Source: Saccopteryx bilineata (Eukaryota > Chordata > Mammalia > Chiroptera > Emballonuridae). Taken from it: a stretch of DNA of 64,000 nucleotides. Under the pieces are notes generated by a model, which worked only from the letters and a program-made list of their open reading frames with translations, made no database searches and had not been told where the DNA came from. This document shows, one piece after another, positions 53,166 to 64,000 of this stretch. The position numbers and the translations under genes are program-made. Numbering within the stretch: the stretch's first letter is position 1; every line of letters begins with the position of its first letter. Location of the stretch: assembly GCF_036850765.1 (NCBI RefSeq), contig NC_089490.1, positions 133,948,522 to 134,012,521 of the forward strand, written 5' to 3'.

Positions 53166-53800
53166 GAGGCTAAATTAATGCGTTCAATTCAAATTCAGGA
53201 CTGTAAGAATTTTACTTCACCTCTTTCGTCTTAAATCTATTCTTTCACATTGGGAATACTTTTCAAGGATATATAAATTATTAGAATTAGACTATCACAT
53301 GAGTATTAACTTGCTTCATCTTATATTACACACATTAAAGTCCCAGGATAAAGCAGCAATAAATTAACACCAATAAAATTAAAATTATTTTGGTGTATTT
53401 GCTCTCCCCAATTTCTTCCCATCTATGTAAAATATAATTGGAGTATATATAGCCATAACTGCTATATTTTCTTTCTTATAATACTCATCTGGTCTTAGTT
53501 CTCTAAGTAACTATGTATTTAACATTCCACAATGGTCTTTACATCCAAATCTCTGAAGTCACTTGATTGTTGGAAACTCATTATCTAGTGGATTTTTCCA
53601 GAAGCACTCATTAGCACAATTATTTCCCAAGTTCTTGAATACTGATAAGTTTTTTATCCTTTCTATTAGACATTTGGGCTAGAGGTAAAATTCTTCATAT
53701 CTTCTCATTCTTTACAATTTCACCTTGAGTGTCTTTATATATTACTGCACCTTCTTCAAGCATAAAGTATCACTACTGAAAGACTGAATGACAATCAGAT
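53166..53800. other. No recognised feature
   Basis: AT-rich sequence without gene or nameable repeat. Confidence 0.45.
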
Positions 53801-53811
53801 GTTTTCCCTTT

Positions 53812-53892
53812 TTTAAAAAAATTAATTTTAATGGGGTGACATTGATAAATCAGGGTACATATGTTCAGAGCAAACATCTCTAGGTGTTTTTC
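53812..53892 (-). mobile_element. Short L1 3' end (minus)
   Basis: 'TTTTAATGGGGTGACATTGA' and 'GGTACATATGTTCAGAGCAA' are the reversed last ~80 bp of the L1 seen at 56,126. A short TTTTCCCTTTT duplication flanks it. Confidence 0.82.
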
Positions 53893-53989
53893 CCTTTTAA
53901 GCAACTTAGTCTTTTACTTCGACTTTCAAAGGAAAGAACTTTTTTTCTATAAAATCTAGTAATTTTATTAGAGCAAATGTTGGTGTTGG

Positions 53990-54595
53990 TCATTCTGAGT
54001 TTATTTTCTCAAATACAGGTTATGCCCTTTTCAAATGATGGCTTTTGATTCACATATGTGCATTTCTGTGGTTCCACACTCAGAAGTGAGAATTCCTGAG
54101 TTGTGAGGTGGACGTGTGCTCAGATTTATGGGATACTGTCCAAAACTCTCCAAAAGTGGTGGGTCAGTTTCATTCCCATCAACAGTGTGTGAGAGCTACA
54201 GTTGTCCCGTATCTTCCTCAACTATTGGTATTGTCAATCTTTTTAGTTGTAGTTATGGTGGTGTGTGTATAGGAATAACTTATTGTGGTGTTAATTTTTA
54301 TTGTCTTAATGATAAATTAAATTGAGTAACTTGTATGTTTGTCAGTCAGTTGAATGTCTTTTTAAAATAGCTTTCTTGTTCAAACCCTCCCCCCCACCGT
54401 TATTGTACTGTCTGTATTTTCCTATGTGTTTATAAGAGTTCTATATATATTCTGGATAATTTGGATAAGAAGCTGTTATATGCATTATAATATCTTTTTT
54501 CACTCTGTGACTAGCTTTTCTATATACTCTGAGTGTTTTTGGTGAAGAGACTATTTCAATTTCCATGTGGTTGAATTTCTAGACTTTTCCTTTAT

Positions 54596-54639
<44 letters not shown>

Positions 54640-54660
54640 AAGCTATGTCTTGTTAAAGAA
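53990..54660 (+). repeat. Old L1-like sequence ending in (GT)n
   Basis: 'GGATACTGTCCAAAACTCTC' and 'CATTCCCATCAACAGTGTGT' are typical of old L1 3' ends. A (GT)n run of about 20 units lies at 54,596-54,637. Confidence 0.6.
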
Positions 54661-55880
54661 ATGTTTGAAGACCCAAGATGGTAAAAATGATATTTTCTTA
54701 TAAAAACTATATTGTTATCTTTGACAATTAGATTAACATGAACTGGAAAGCACTTCTAGAATGGCAATATAGGTCCTCTAAAAATCTGCTCCTCCATTAA
54801 AGCAATGAGAACGTGGGGGGAGGGGGAACAAACACTAAAAACCAAAAAACTCCCCAAAACAAAAACAACCCCATGGAGTAGATGACATATTGAAAATAAA
54901 AGAAAAATGGTCAACTAAAAATTCTATATCCAGCAAAACTATGGTTCAAAAATGAAGGTGACATTAAGACAATCCCAGATAAATAAAAGCTGAAGAATTT
55001 TTCACTTGCAGATGTGCCTTAAAAGAAATAATAATAAAAAGTCCTTTAGACTGAAATTAAAAGAAACTAAGCAGTAGCTCAAATGTGCACAAAGAAATAA
55101 ATACTACCAGCAAAGTTATCACATAGGTAAATTAGAAAATAATGCAAATGTATGTGGGTTTTTTTTTTTGTAATAAATACAGTAATGTGCCACTTAAATA
55201 CTGGGATACAGTCTGAGAAATGTGTCTTTAGGTGATTTCATCCTTGTGAGAACATCACAGTATACTTAGAAAAACCTCCATGATATAGCCAACTACACAC
55301 ACTTAGGATATATGGCATAGCCTATTGCTCTGGAGAAGAGGAAGAACAATTTTCCCTCCACCCTGATGAGTTGTTGGCTGAGACATCACTGTAATAAAAA
55401 AGCAGATTAATGGGAGAAAAACAAACAAAAGTTTATTAACATATACTTCCTATATGCATGGGAGAGACCCAAGGAAACTGAGGAACTTGCCAAAATGGCT
55501 GAAGCCACAACTTACATACCATCTTCAGGTTAGGACAAAAGAAGATTTTAGGGATGGGGAAGGTCAGTTATGGGAGGTTGTCAGGAAGAGCACAGCAACC
55601 CAGGGTAAAGTAATTAAGGCTATTAAGCAGATTCAAGTCACTGCCTTCTTTGATAAGACTTTCTAGAGACATGGCCACCTCTCTCTTCCTGGTGCAGTGA
55701 GGGGGACACCCTTACACATGACGGTTTCCCTTACAAATGGGAATGTCTTCTACAAAAGGCAACTTTTATCTGGTTTTCAGAGTTTTTCTCATGCCTGCTG
55801 TTTCTTAAAATTAACCAGCCTAAAATAATTCTTATGCCAATGAGACATATTTTGAGGTGACAAATTCTGGTTTTTTTTTT
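54661..55880. other. No recognised feature
   Basis: AT-rich. Some 'AAAAATTCTATATCCAGCAA' type sequence near 54,920 recalls old L1 ORF2 but is not enough to call. A GT-to-T run near 55,158. Confidence 0.4.
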
Positions 55881-56125
55881 ATAGGGGGTCCTTAGGTTAT
55901 GACACAGTTCCATTCTTACAACAATAGTGACATAACCCGATTTTTGGTGTAAGTCAAAACACACCCTAGCCTAAGTCACTTACCTATCCTAACATAGTTG
56001 TAAAATCATAGTCTATAAAAACACAACTAAGCCACAGAAAAAGGACAAGGACATAAATATACTGTACTGTACAATGTACTGTAATAATAGAAAAAAATGA
56101 CAAAAAAGTGTAAAAAACAATTCTT

Positions 56126-56389
56126 TTTTTTTATAAATTTTTATTAATGTTAATGGGATGACATTAATAATTCAGGGTACATATATTCAAAGAAAACATG
56201 TCTAGGTTATCTTGTCATTAAATTATGTTGCATACCCCTCACCCAGAGTCAGATTGTCCTCCGTCACCCTCTATCTAGTTTTCTCTGTGCCCCTCCCCCT
56301 CCCCCTAACTCTCTCCCTCCCTTCCTCCTGCGTCCTCCCTCCCCCCACCCCTGGTAACCACCACACTCTTGTCCATGTCTCTTAGTCTC
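56126..56389 (-). mobile_element. 5'-truncated L1 insertion
   Basis: Only the L1 3' UTR is present. Perfect 16-bp duplication GTAAAAAACAATTCTT at 56,110-56,125 and 56,390-56,405. It lacks the ERV-derived 5' piece seen in the composite, so it shows what a plain L1 end of this family looks like. Confidence 0.94.
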
Positions 56390-56888
56390 GTAAAAAACAA
56401 TTCTTAACCTCTATTCCTGTGGTTGGCTTGCAAACTAGAAGGGTATTGCAAGGTAGGAGAGAGTGACCTATTGGGAAGGAGAAAGTTGGAGACACAGGAG
56501 AACCTGCAGAAGGTGCTGGAGATACTGGGTCAGGAGAATCAGGATTACCTAAGGAACATGCAGGAGATGCTGGAGATGATTCTTCCTGTACTCCAGGTGT
56601 TTCATCTCGAGAAGCAGCTGATGTAGAGGGTACATGATCTGTTGCAGGCCTCTCTACCTTCTTAAAGAATTGTTCCAGGCTAGTCTGGAAGGTTGATGGC
56701 TTCTTCTCTTCCAAAATCTGCCTATAGCATTGCAAGGCATCCATAACAGCTCTGTAGACCTTACTGAATCTGTCATCACTGGGGTCCTCAGCCTGAAATT
56801 TTGGCAACCCATCCTCTACCATAGAAAAACCTTCTGTCAAATCCTTCACAGTAAATCTATTGGGTTCTGGGATTTCTATCTCCTTCAC
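56382..56888 (-). pseudogene. Tigger transposase C-terminal fragment, open
   Basis: The frame holds 168 codons. It starts near MKEIEIPEPN, and the motifs RFTVKDLTEGFSMVEDGL and LQCYRQILEEKKPSTFQTSL, then EQFFKKVERPA, match the C-terminal acidic region of Tigger/TIGD-type proteins. A Ser/Pro-rich repeat (SPACSLGNPDSPDPVSPAPS) follows. The last ~15 codons run into the TSD and L1. The catalytic core is absent. The open frame may be chance survival. Confidence 0.72.
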
Positions 56889-56997
56889 TTATATGCCACA
56901 TTATTGCGTATTCTTCTGCCTTGTATATTAAAACTAGTTAACCAACTTAGTCCATAAATACAAAAGCATAAGCTGAAACACTCATGTCTCAATTTTT

Positions 56998-57361
56998 TTT
57001 TTTGTATTTTCTGAAGTGAGAAGCAGGGAGGCAGAAAGAAAGACTCCTGCATGTGCCTGACTGGGATCCACCCCGCATGCCCACTAGGGGGCAATGCTCT
57101 GCCCATCTGAGGTGTTGCTCTGTTGCAACCAGAGCCATTCTAGCGCCTGAGGCAGAGGCCATAGAGCCATCTCCAGTGTCTGGGCCAACTTTGCTCCAAT
57201 GGAGCCTTGGCTGCTGGAGAGGAAGAGAGAGACAGAGAGGAAGGAGAGGGGGATGGGTGGAGAAGCAGATGGGCACTTCTCCTGTGTGCCCTGGCTGGGA
57301 ATCGAACTTGGGACTCCTGCACGCCAGGCTGACGCTCTACCACTGAGCCAACTGGCCAGGG
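56998..57361 (-). mobile_element. SINE family A
   Basis: Duplication CTCAATTTTT at about 56,988 and 57,363, inside the Tigger-like element. Confidence 0.92.
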
Positions 57362-57450
57362 CCTCAATTTTTAAAAGTTTTTATGGGAGTGAGCATTGTT
57401 AACTCGAAACATAGTACGTTGAGACTGTCGTAACCTGAGGACCCCTTGTA

Positions 57451-57800
57451 CACTGTAATCAATAGGGGAACTTTTGAAGTTCCTACTTCAGGTATAGTTT
57501 AGAGAGTGACAACTCAGTGGAAAACTGCAGCAGACCTGTCGTCCAGAGATTATTGTTCCTGTTCTATAGATGAGAAATCAAGCTCTGTGAATTTACCTAA
57601 GAATATTCCACAAATCAATGACAAAGGCTAGGATATGGTTTAGAGGGCTGAACGAACATTCTACTTCAGTCCATAGACTTACCTGGCTCTGATTCAATGA
57701 CTTTGATCTAATGCTCAATGAAAAATCCTAGGTTAGCAAATAATCCCGTAAAGACCCTTTTGTAATGCTAATTAAAAATTTTTTCCTGGCACCTTTTCAT
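57451..57800. repeat. Unassigned with a weak MIR-like piece
   Basis: 'CTATAGATGAGAAATCAAGC...AATTTACCTAAG' (57,554-57,605) resembles a diverged MIR. Nothing else is recognised. Confidence 0.4.
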
Positions 57801-57804
57801 CTTT

Positions 57805-58204
57805 CTTTCTTCTTCTTCTTCTTCTTCTTCTTCTTCTTCTTCTTCTTCTTCTTCTTCTTCTTCTTCTTCTTCTTCTTTTTACAGAGACAGAGAGAGAGTC
57901 AGAGAGAGGGATAGACAGGGACAGACAGACAGGAACAAAGAGATGAGAAGCATCAAGCATTAGTTTTTCGTTGTGCATTGCAACACCTTAATTGTTCATT
58001 GATTGCCTTCTCATACGTGCCTTGACCACGGGCCTTCAGCAGACTGAGTAACCCCTTGCTAGAGCCAGCGACCTTGGGTTCAAGCTGGTGAGCTTTTGCT
58101 CAAACCAGATGAGCCCTCGCTCAAGCTGGCAATCTCTGGGTCTCGAACCTGGGTCTTCCACATCCCAGTCTGACGCTCTATCCACTGCGCCACCACCTGG
58201 TCAG
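57805..58204 (-). mobile_element. SINE family C with (TTC)n tail
   Basis: Reverse-strand copy. Its tail on the plus strand is a (TTC)n run of about 70 bp (57,805-57,877), which is (GAA)n on the SINE strand. ATTCTTCTTCTT at 58,205 suggests that the target itself was TTC-rich. Confidence 0.88.
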
Positions 58205-58404
58205 GATTCTTCTTCTTCCTTCTTAATATAAATTTGTATATCAATTGCCTGGAAGAGGTTTGTTCACTCAGGTTGTGTGGGGCTGCTCCAGGCATTACAT
58301 GGCTACCAAACTCTCAAGAGACAAGTTCTCACGGAGTAACATGTGGCTCTCTCTTTGCTGAGAAACAGCTAGAACCAGTCTGCCTGCATTCAGAGTTTTG
58401 TTAA

Positions 58405-58578
58405 TGATTTATTTTTTGAAGACTTTATTCATATTTAGAAAGGAGAGAGAAAAGGGGAGGAGGAACTGAAAGCATCAACTTCCATATGTGCCTTGACTGG
58501 GCAAGCCCAAGGTTTTGAACCGGCGACCTTAGCATTCCAGGTTGACACTTTACCCACTGGGCCACCATAGATCAGGCC
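58405..58578 (-). mobile_element. SINE family B
   Basis: Duplication TCAGAGTTTTGTTAA at 58,390-58,404 and 58,579-58,593. Confidence 0.93.
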
Positions 58579-58714
58579 TCAGAGTTTTGTTAACAAAGTT
58601 TTTTTTTCTTGATTATGAAAGGAACATATGTTCATTGTAGAAGATGATAAAAGGACAAAGGAGATAACAAAATTACTTGTATATACTCTGCGCATTTTCT
58701 CCTCCTGTGTGTCT

Positions 58715-58910
58715 CAGACTGTCTGGGCTGCTGTAACAAAAACCCATAAACTGGGTGACTTATAAACAATTGTTATTGCTGTTGTTCTGGAGGCTGAGAA
58801 GTCCAAGATCAAGATGCTAGCAGATTTGGACCTGCTTCTTGTTTCATAGATTGATGCTTCTCTCTCTCTCTCTCTCCTCCTAAAATCAATCAATAAAAAA
58901 GTTTTAAAAA
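58715..58910 (+). repeat. Old interspersed repeat joined to a SINE tail
   Basis: 'GGGCTGCTGTAACAAAAACC', 'AAACTGGGTGACTTATAAAC' and 'GGAGGCTGAGAAGTCCAAGA' are a familiar old mammalian repeat that I cannot name. At about 58,850 it passes into 'TTGATGCTTCTCTCTCTCTC' and AAAATCAATCAATAAAAA, the 3' end of a family B-like SINE without its head. Confidence 0.5.
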
Positions 58911-59167
58911 TAACTAAAACCAATTAAAAATTTTTTTCAAATTAAGATGCAAAATATCAAAGTTAGTTACCCTCTTCAGATTACTTATATTTTTTCAGAG
59001 ATAATGTGGTGAGATTCAGGTGGTTCTTACCCCCTCCTCACTACTCCTCTCCACTCCCAACCTTTGTTCACAGCAGTAAATTATTACCTTTAATATTGAT
59101 TCTAATCCTAAAAATAAAAGTACTACAGGCATACAATGAGTACCTCTTAATAATTCTCAGCACTGTT

Positions 59168-59547
59168 TTGTTTGTTTGTTTGTTTGTTTTTTTGTATTTT
59201 CCTGAAGCTGGAAACGAGGAGAGACAGACTCCCGCATGCGCCCGACTGGGATCCACATGGCACGCCCACCAGGGGGTGACGCTCTGCCCCTCTGGGGCGT
59301 TGCTCTGCCGCTACCAGAGCCACTCTAGCGCCTGGGGCAGAGGCCAAGGAGCCATCCCCAGCGCCCAGGGCCATCTTTGCTCCAATGGAGCCTCGCTGCG
59401 GGAGGGGAAGAGAGAGACAGAGAGGAAGGAGAGGGGGAGGGGTGGAGAAGCAGATGGGTGCTTCTCCTGTGTGCCCTGGCCGGGAATCGAACCTGGGACT
59501 TCTGCACACCAGGCCGATGCTCTACCACTGAGCCAACCGGCCAGGGC
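59168..59547 (-). mobile_element. SINE family A
   Basis: Perfect 17-bp duplication TAATTCTCAGCACTGTT at 59,151-59,167 and 59,548-59,564. The tail begins as (TTTG)n. Confidence 0.95.
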
Positions 59548-59564
59548 TAATTCTCAGCACTGTT

Positions 59565-60090
59565 AATGTACTACATGTTATAAAAAAAGTATGAGTTTTA
59601 CTTTGATATACAAAACAATTTCATACAAATTACAGGCAAAGCTAGGGATGTTTGGTTTGCTTTGTTATGCTCTCCTAATTCTCACAGGCCAGCCAGCTTG
59701 TTGTAGCAATCACAGAGAAGAGAAGTGTGCAAACAGTGTGGGGCTGAATGTTAGTGGTTGAAGGAATCTTAGTCTTCATTATTTCCAGTCACTTTAACAT
59801 GGAAATGCAGATCTAAAGTGCAGAGAAGTTAAATGACCTAGCTGCGGTCATGGGAACTAGTGGTGGAATGGAATGGGAGCCTGTTCTACTCATCTGCAGG
59901 ACAGGGATTCCCGCTACTCGCCCGTCCATCACTCTATTATCGTGATCCCACCATGGAGGCAACAGGATACTATGGTTTCAGGAACTGCTGTAAGAGAACC
60001 AAAATCAAAATTTGTACTCTTAAAATTTTGCCTCAAGGTGGTGATTTTGATGTCAGTCCCTGTGATGTACGATATATAATAAGAAATATA
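59565..60090. other. Mostly unassigned; weak MIR-like piece
   Basis: 59,800-59,860 ('AAAGTGCAGAGAAGTTAAAT') resembles a MIR core. No gene is recognised. Confidence 0.4.
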
Positions 60091-60092
60091 GC

Positions 60093-60880
60093 TTGACCAG
60101 GTGTTAGTGCAGTGGAGAAAGCATTGGCCTGGGATACTGAGAACCCAGGTTTGAAACCCCAAGAGCATGGGCTCTCATTGGATGTGAGGGCGGGCTCACC
60201 AGCTTGAGCAAGGGGTTCTGTGCTTGAGCATGGGATCATAGAGATGACCCCATCATCAGTGACTTGAACCCAAAGGTTACTGGCTTGAAGCCCAAGGTTG
60301 TTGCCTTGAGCCCAAGGTTGCTGGCTTGAGCAAGGGGTCACTGGCTCGCCTGGAGCCCCCTGGTCAAGGCACACATAAGAAAGCAATCAATGGCCCTGGC
60401 CGGTTGGCTCAGTGGTAGAGCATTGGCCTGGCGTGCAGGAGTCCCGGGTTCCCAGCCAGGGCACACAGGAGAGGCGCCCATCTGCTTTTCCACCCCTCCC
60501 TCTCTCCTTCCTCTCTGTCTCTCTTCCCCTCCCGCAGCCAGGGCTCCACTGGAGCAAAGTTGGCCCGGGCACTGAGGATGGCTTCATGGCCTCTGCCTCG
60601 AGTGCTAGAATGGCTCTGGTTGCAGCAGAGTGGCGCCCTAAATGGGCAGAGCATCGCCCCCTGGTGGGCATGCCGGGTGGATCCTAATCGGGCGCATGCG
60701 GGAGTCTGTCTGACTGCCTCCCCATTTCCAGCTTCGGAAAAATACAAGAAAAAAAAAAAAGAAAGCAATCAATGAACAACTAAAGTGCTGCAACAAAAAA
60801 CTGATGCTTCTCATCTCTCTTCCTTCCTGTCTGTCTGTCCCTCTCCCTTTCCTTTTTCTCTCTCTTGGTTAAAAAAAAAA
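60093..60880 (+). mobile_element. Long variant of SINE family C with nested SINE A
   Basis: Head GCTTGACCAGGTGTTAGTGC, then an extended body with three near-tandem 'CCCAAGGTT(G)CTGGCTTGAG' blocks not present in the other C copies, the 'AAGCAATCAATGAACAACTA' block and the CT-rich end. A family A SINE is inserted at 60,392-60,760. Confidence 0.85.
60392..60760 (+). mobile_element. SINE family A
   Basis: Duplication AGAAAGCAATCAAT at 60,378-60,391 and GAAAGCAATCAAT at 60,761-60,773. Confidence 0.94.
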
Positions 60881-60899
60881 GAATATATATATATGGCAA

Positions 60900-61690
60900 A
60901 TATATGGCCCTGATCCAGTTCCTGGCACAGAGCTCCTGAAACCCTTAGAACTGAAGAAAGAAATCAAGGTATATTGTGTTATGTTAATGAGGTAACTTTG
61001 GAAAGCAGCTCTAGAGGGGCTGGTTGCCAGGAGAACCAATCATGTAATTAGAGGGTTGTAACTTTCAGTGCCCCCTAACCTACAACTCTGGGGAGGGGAG
61101 ATTGATTTCAGTCACCAATAGCCAATGATTTAGTCATTCAGGCTTATGGAATGAAGCCTCCATAAAACCCTGAAAGAATTGATTTTGGAGAGCTTTCTGG
61201 TTGTGAACATGCAGTGATCCAATAGGGCAAAGTATGGAAACTCTGAGCTCTTTCTGCACACCTAGGCCTATGAATCTACTCCATCTGGTTGTTCCTGAGT
61301 TATGTCCTTTTATAATAAACCTATGATCCAATAACTAAAATGCTTATTCAAGTCCTGGGAGCTACTTTAACAAATTATATGAACTCAAAGGGGATTTTGT
61401 GGGAGCCTGTGATTGATAGCCAGATCAGAAGCACAGGTGGCAACTTGAACTGACAGTTGACTCCAATGTGGGGAAGGCGACAGTCTTGTGATCTGAACCC
61501 GTAAGCTGTGGAATTTGTTGCTAATTCCAGGTAGGTAGTGTCAAAATTGAGTTGAGTTGCAGAATACATCATTGGTGTCTGAAAATTGTTTGGTATATGG
61601 AAAACTCCCCCTTCATACATTGGAGTTGGTGATGTAGGATTTTAGAATATGTCATCCAAAATAAACCACTTGGAATGTTGATTATTTTGA
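60900..61690 (+). repeat. Old ERVL-type mammalian LTR
   Basis: Blocks 'CCTCCATAAAACCCTGAAAG', 'TCTGGTTGTTCCTGAGTTAT', 'TTTATAATAAACCTATGATC', 'GGTGGCAACTTGAACTGACA' and 'GGTAGGTAGTGTCAAAATTG' fit an ancient placental LTR. 'AATAAACC' near 61,314 is the polyadenylation signal. I am not sure of the family name (LTR33/LTR41-like). Confidence 0.6.
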
Positions 61691-61989
61691 ATTAAAACTA
61701 TGGACTTGAGGAATAGTCAGTGCAAGAAGGATACTCTGACTCACTTTTGTCCCCCCGAAAACAGAAAATAAATCTCCTGTGTGAAAGGTACCCTCCTTAT
61801 ATCAGTAAGGTAAACAGCATCCTTATTACTAGAGATGAAATTCAGGGTCGAGAATGGCTGTATAGACACATCTTGTTACTTCTGTCCCATTTTACAACCT
61901 CTAGCAAAAACCCCTTTGCTTGTAAATTTTTCACAAGTTCTTTGTTTCAAAACATCCACTATGGTCACTTCTTTAATTTCATATCTTTT

Positions 61990-62143
61990 TTTTTATTTAT
62001 TCATTTTAGAGAAGAGAGAGAGAGAGAGAGAGAGAGAAGGGGAGAGGAGCAGGAAGCATCAACTACCATATGTGCCTTGGCCAGGCAAGCACAGGGTTTC
62101 GAACCGGTGACCTCAGCGTTCCAGGTCAATGCTTTATCCACTG
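61990..62143 (-). mobile_element. SINE family B, 5' truncated
   Basis: Duplication TAATTTCATATCTTT at about 61,975 and 62,144. The first ~20 bases of the head are missing, so insertion was 5' truncated. Confidence 0.9.
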
Positions 62144-64000
62144 TAATTTCATATCTTTATGGGGCTCCTGTATGTACCTATATAATTAAGTTAGATTTTT
62201 CTCTGGTTAATCTGCCTTTTTACAACAGGGGTGTCTCAACCAAGAATCTAGAAGGGTAGAGGAAAACTAATCTTCTTCCCCTACAGTGATCAGAACTTAG
62301 AGTCCCAAAATGGAAAATGCTCCTGGAACCATTAGATGCTCACTCGACGTCTTTAGGTTGATAATAGTACATGTACATGAGGATATGCCTTTGAAAGGTG
62401 AGGAGCATGAGGCTCAGAGGGACAAGTGATTTACTTACATGAACAGAAAGGAAGACTAGAACCCACATCTCTGCCTCACTCTTCTATTTGTAATTTAAGA
62501 CTTTCTGCTCTTGTCATGAAAACAGCTTTGTCCTTTTGCAAGAAAGAAACTGAAGTTGGCCTAAAGAAGACCTAATGCTTTTGGCTTGTTGGATTTGGGG
62601 GGTAGGGGTAAGGATCTCTGCATGTGAAGAGATCACGATGGCTTTACTCAGAGGTTGTGTTCTCAGGCTAGTTCTGAAGGTGACATCAACCTTGGTCTAA
62701 GAATAAATGACTTCTTTTGTGCCAACACTACTCCTCACAATGTTTTCTTTCCTTGCCAGCTGAGAGTCGAAAGTGAGTGAGCTTTTCTTGGTAGGTAACC
62801 CTAACACAAATGTGTGCTATAGAGTAAGTAATGGGTTGTTTCCTTTGTTGGGCGCAGGCTCTGCTATGGGGAAGCAGTGGTAGGAAGAGGTGATGGCCTT
62901 GGTGAGGGGCTAAGTTTAGAAAAAACAAATGTACGTTTTCTTGGGTTTTCATTTTTGCTTAAGACTAGCTAGCACTGGCAGGAAGGGAATATTTCCAAGA
63001 GCAAAAGAGGAGAAACTGAACCAACGCCAACCCTTTAGGCCAAATAAAATTTGGAGAACATGATATGTTTTTGAAAATGGTTGGCAAGGTAGTAATTTAA
63101 GATTCCCTTGGGATGCTAGTCAACCTAAGCTTGGAAACCTGTCTAGATCTGTCCAGTCAAGACAAAGAAGATGTTTAATGAGGATCTGCACTTTCACAAG
63201 TGACCATCTGAAAAGTGTAGCCGTTCCCAGAAGATTGCTAAGGTCTTTTCTGCTGATGTTGTAGGGCGTACATGAACTCTGATTACTGATGCCAGGCCAA
63301 GTTTGTCTACATAGACAAATCTTGAAAAGGATCTTCCTGCCTACAAAAAAACTAATTTCTGACATGTTTCCCAGAAACTAACGTTGGTTTGTTTGCTATT
63401 CTATGACTTAAAACTTGAAGCTTTTTCCTTCCCCAGTGCAGTTGACTAATAGCAGGAAGGGAGGTGAATCCATTAGGTTAGTATAGTCTAGGTGATTTAA
63501 GCAAAATATGCCTTCCCAGTCTCAAGAAGGACAGCACCAGAGATTTGGGAATCTCAATAGCAGAAACAAGCTGACTCTCCCTTTTGGGTGAATAGTGGAA
63601 AGTCTGTTGTCTCTCAGTTTCCATAGGCAAGTTGCTTATTCGGGATGAACCGTGTGGTGGGCGGGGGGACTAGCTGTGGGGACTCTGAGCCCACCTCTTG
63701 ATGGCACTGGCATCAGGACCATCAGAAAAAGAGAAGAAATAGTTCCCCAAAGAGAAGAAGAGATGTGGAGTAAGTAAAAACGTTTCATGTCTCCTTGAAA
63801 TATAAGGGAAGAAAGTCCCTTCTCTGGACCCTTTGGAGGAGAGAAGCTGCTTAACTTGAAATGAGAAAGGCATGGGGGAAACAGCAATGACGTTTGAATT
63901 AGGGGACCGAGATCCTCCACTGTTGACTCTGTGACATCCTGGAGATGTGGGAACCCTGTGCCTCTTCTTGGATTCCCTGTGACTTTAATCTCTTCTGTTT
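62144..64000. other. Low-repeat flank; MIR-like piece at 62,395-62,490
   Basis: 'AGGCTCAGAGGGACAAGTGA...AGAACCCACATCTCTGCCTC' resembles MIR. The rest looks unique. Open frames up to 94 codons (minus, 63,636-63,920) have no motif. I see no exon that I can defend. Confidence 0.5.

Larger units (their letters stand above)
55882..57448 (-). mobile_element. Tigger-like transposon, internally deleted
   Basis: Ends TAGGGGGTCCTTAGGTTATG (left) and, reversed, CAAGGGGTCCTCAGGTTACG (right), each next to TA (55,880-55,881; 57,449-57,450). It keeps the C-terminal part of its transposase (56,382-56,888). Interrupted by an L1 end and a SINE A. Confidence 0.87.

Noticed and set aside
59168..59210. Transduced flank at the SINE A tail
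   Set aside because: Only a (TTTG)n expansion of the tail lies between the SINE and the duplication; no foreign sequence.

Overview
This window looks like nuclear DNA from a bat. It holds about thirty-five copies of tRNA-derived SINEs whose heads read like the chiropteran families (here A, 'GCCCTGGCCGGTTGGCTCAG' type; B, 'GCCTGACCTGTGGTGGCGCA' type; C, 'GCCTGACCAGGCGGTGGCGC' type; D, an older and more decayed type). It also has young hAT transposons with 8-bp target duplications, L1 3' ends and ancient mammalian MIR, MLT1-like and Tigger-like repeats. The SINE set resembles what I remember of horseshoe-bat-like (rhinolophoid) genomes; the order Chiroptera is likely, the family is uncertain. 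I see no intact host protein-coding gene, rRNA, functional tRNA or CRISPR array. Repeat family names come from sequence memory, not from a library search.

Layout. 0.6-8.0 kb: a decayed gammaretrovirus-like (class I) ERV on the plus strand with an interrupted 5' LTR, a tRNA-Gly-type primer binding site, and gag, pro, RT, RNase H and part of integrase. It ends at a solo LTR (8.03-8.99 kb) that has no matching target duplication. 9-22.4 kb: remains of a second class I ERV on the minus strand (tRNA-Pro-type primer site). Its LTR is split by a 10.4-kb autonomous-type hAT element. That hAT is itself split by two solo LTRs and by a complete, young class III (ERVL/HERV-S-like) provirus at 14,368-20,428 on the minus strand, with a tRNA-Ser-type primer site and LTRs differing at 3 of 540 positions. 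22.5-28.5 kb: SINE clusters and two more solo LTRs. 28.7-30.1 kb: a Tc1-like transposon. 30.2-38.8 kb: hAT MITEs, a truncated minus-strand copy of the hAT, SINEs and old repeats. 38.9-43.9 kb: a Tigger-like transposon carrying a 3.6-kb insertion that joins betaretrovirus-like pro/pol remains to an L1 3' end, bounded by a 14-bp target duplication. 43.9-49 kb: an old minus-strand L1 with a hAT element and SINEs inside it. 49-64 kb: mostly low-repeat DNA with MIRs, old L1 pieces, a Tigger derivative, SINEs, an old ERVL-type LTR and one repeat-free block that may be a conserved noncoding element.

Most interesting points: (1) the ERV-L1 composite at 39,876-43,518 has a 5'-truncated second copy at about 12,804-13,280 with the same internal junction, so it appears to be a mobile chimeric family rather than a one-off fusion, comparable in idea to primate SVA; (2) three SINE insertions (24.7, 27.8 and 34.9 kb) carry extra non-SINE sequence between the SINE tail and a second poly(A), inside the target duplication, which is the signature of 3' transduction; one transduced segment is recognisably part of a hAT MITE seen twice elsewhere in the window; (3) the recent class III provirus and its related solo LTRs, three of them with perfect 5-bp duplications.
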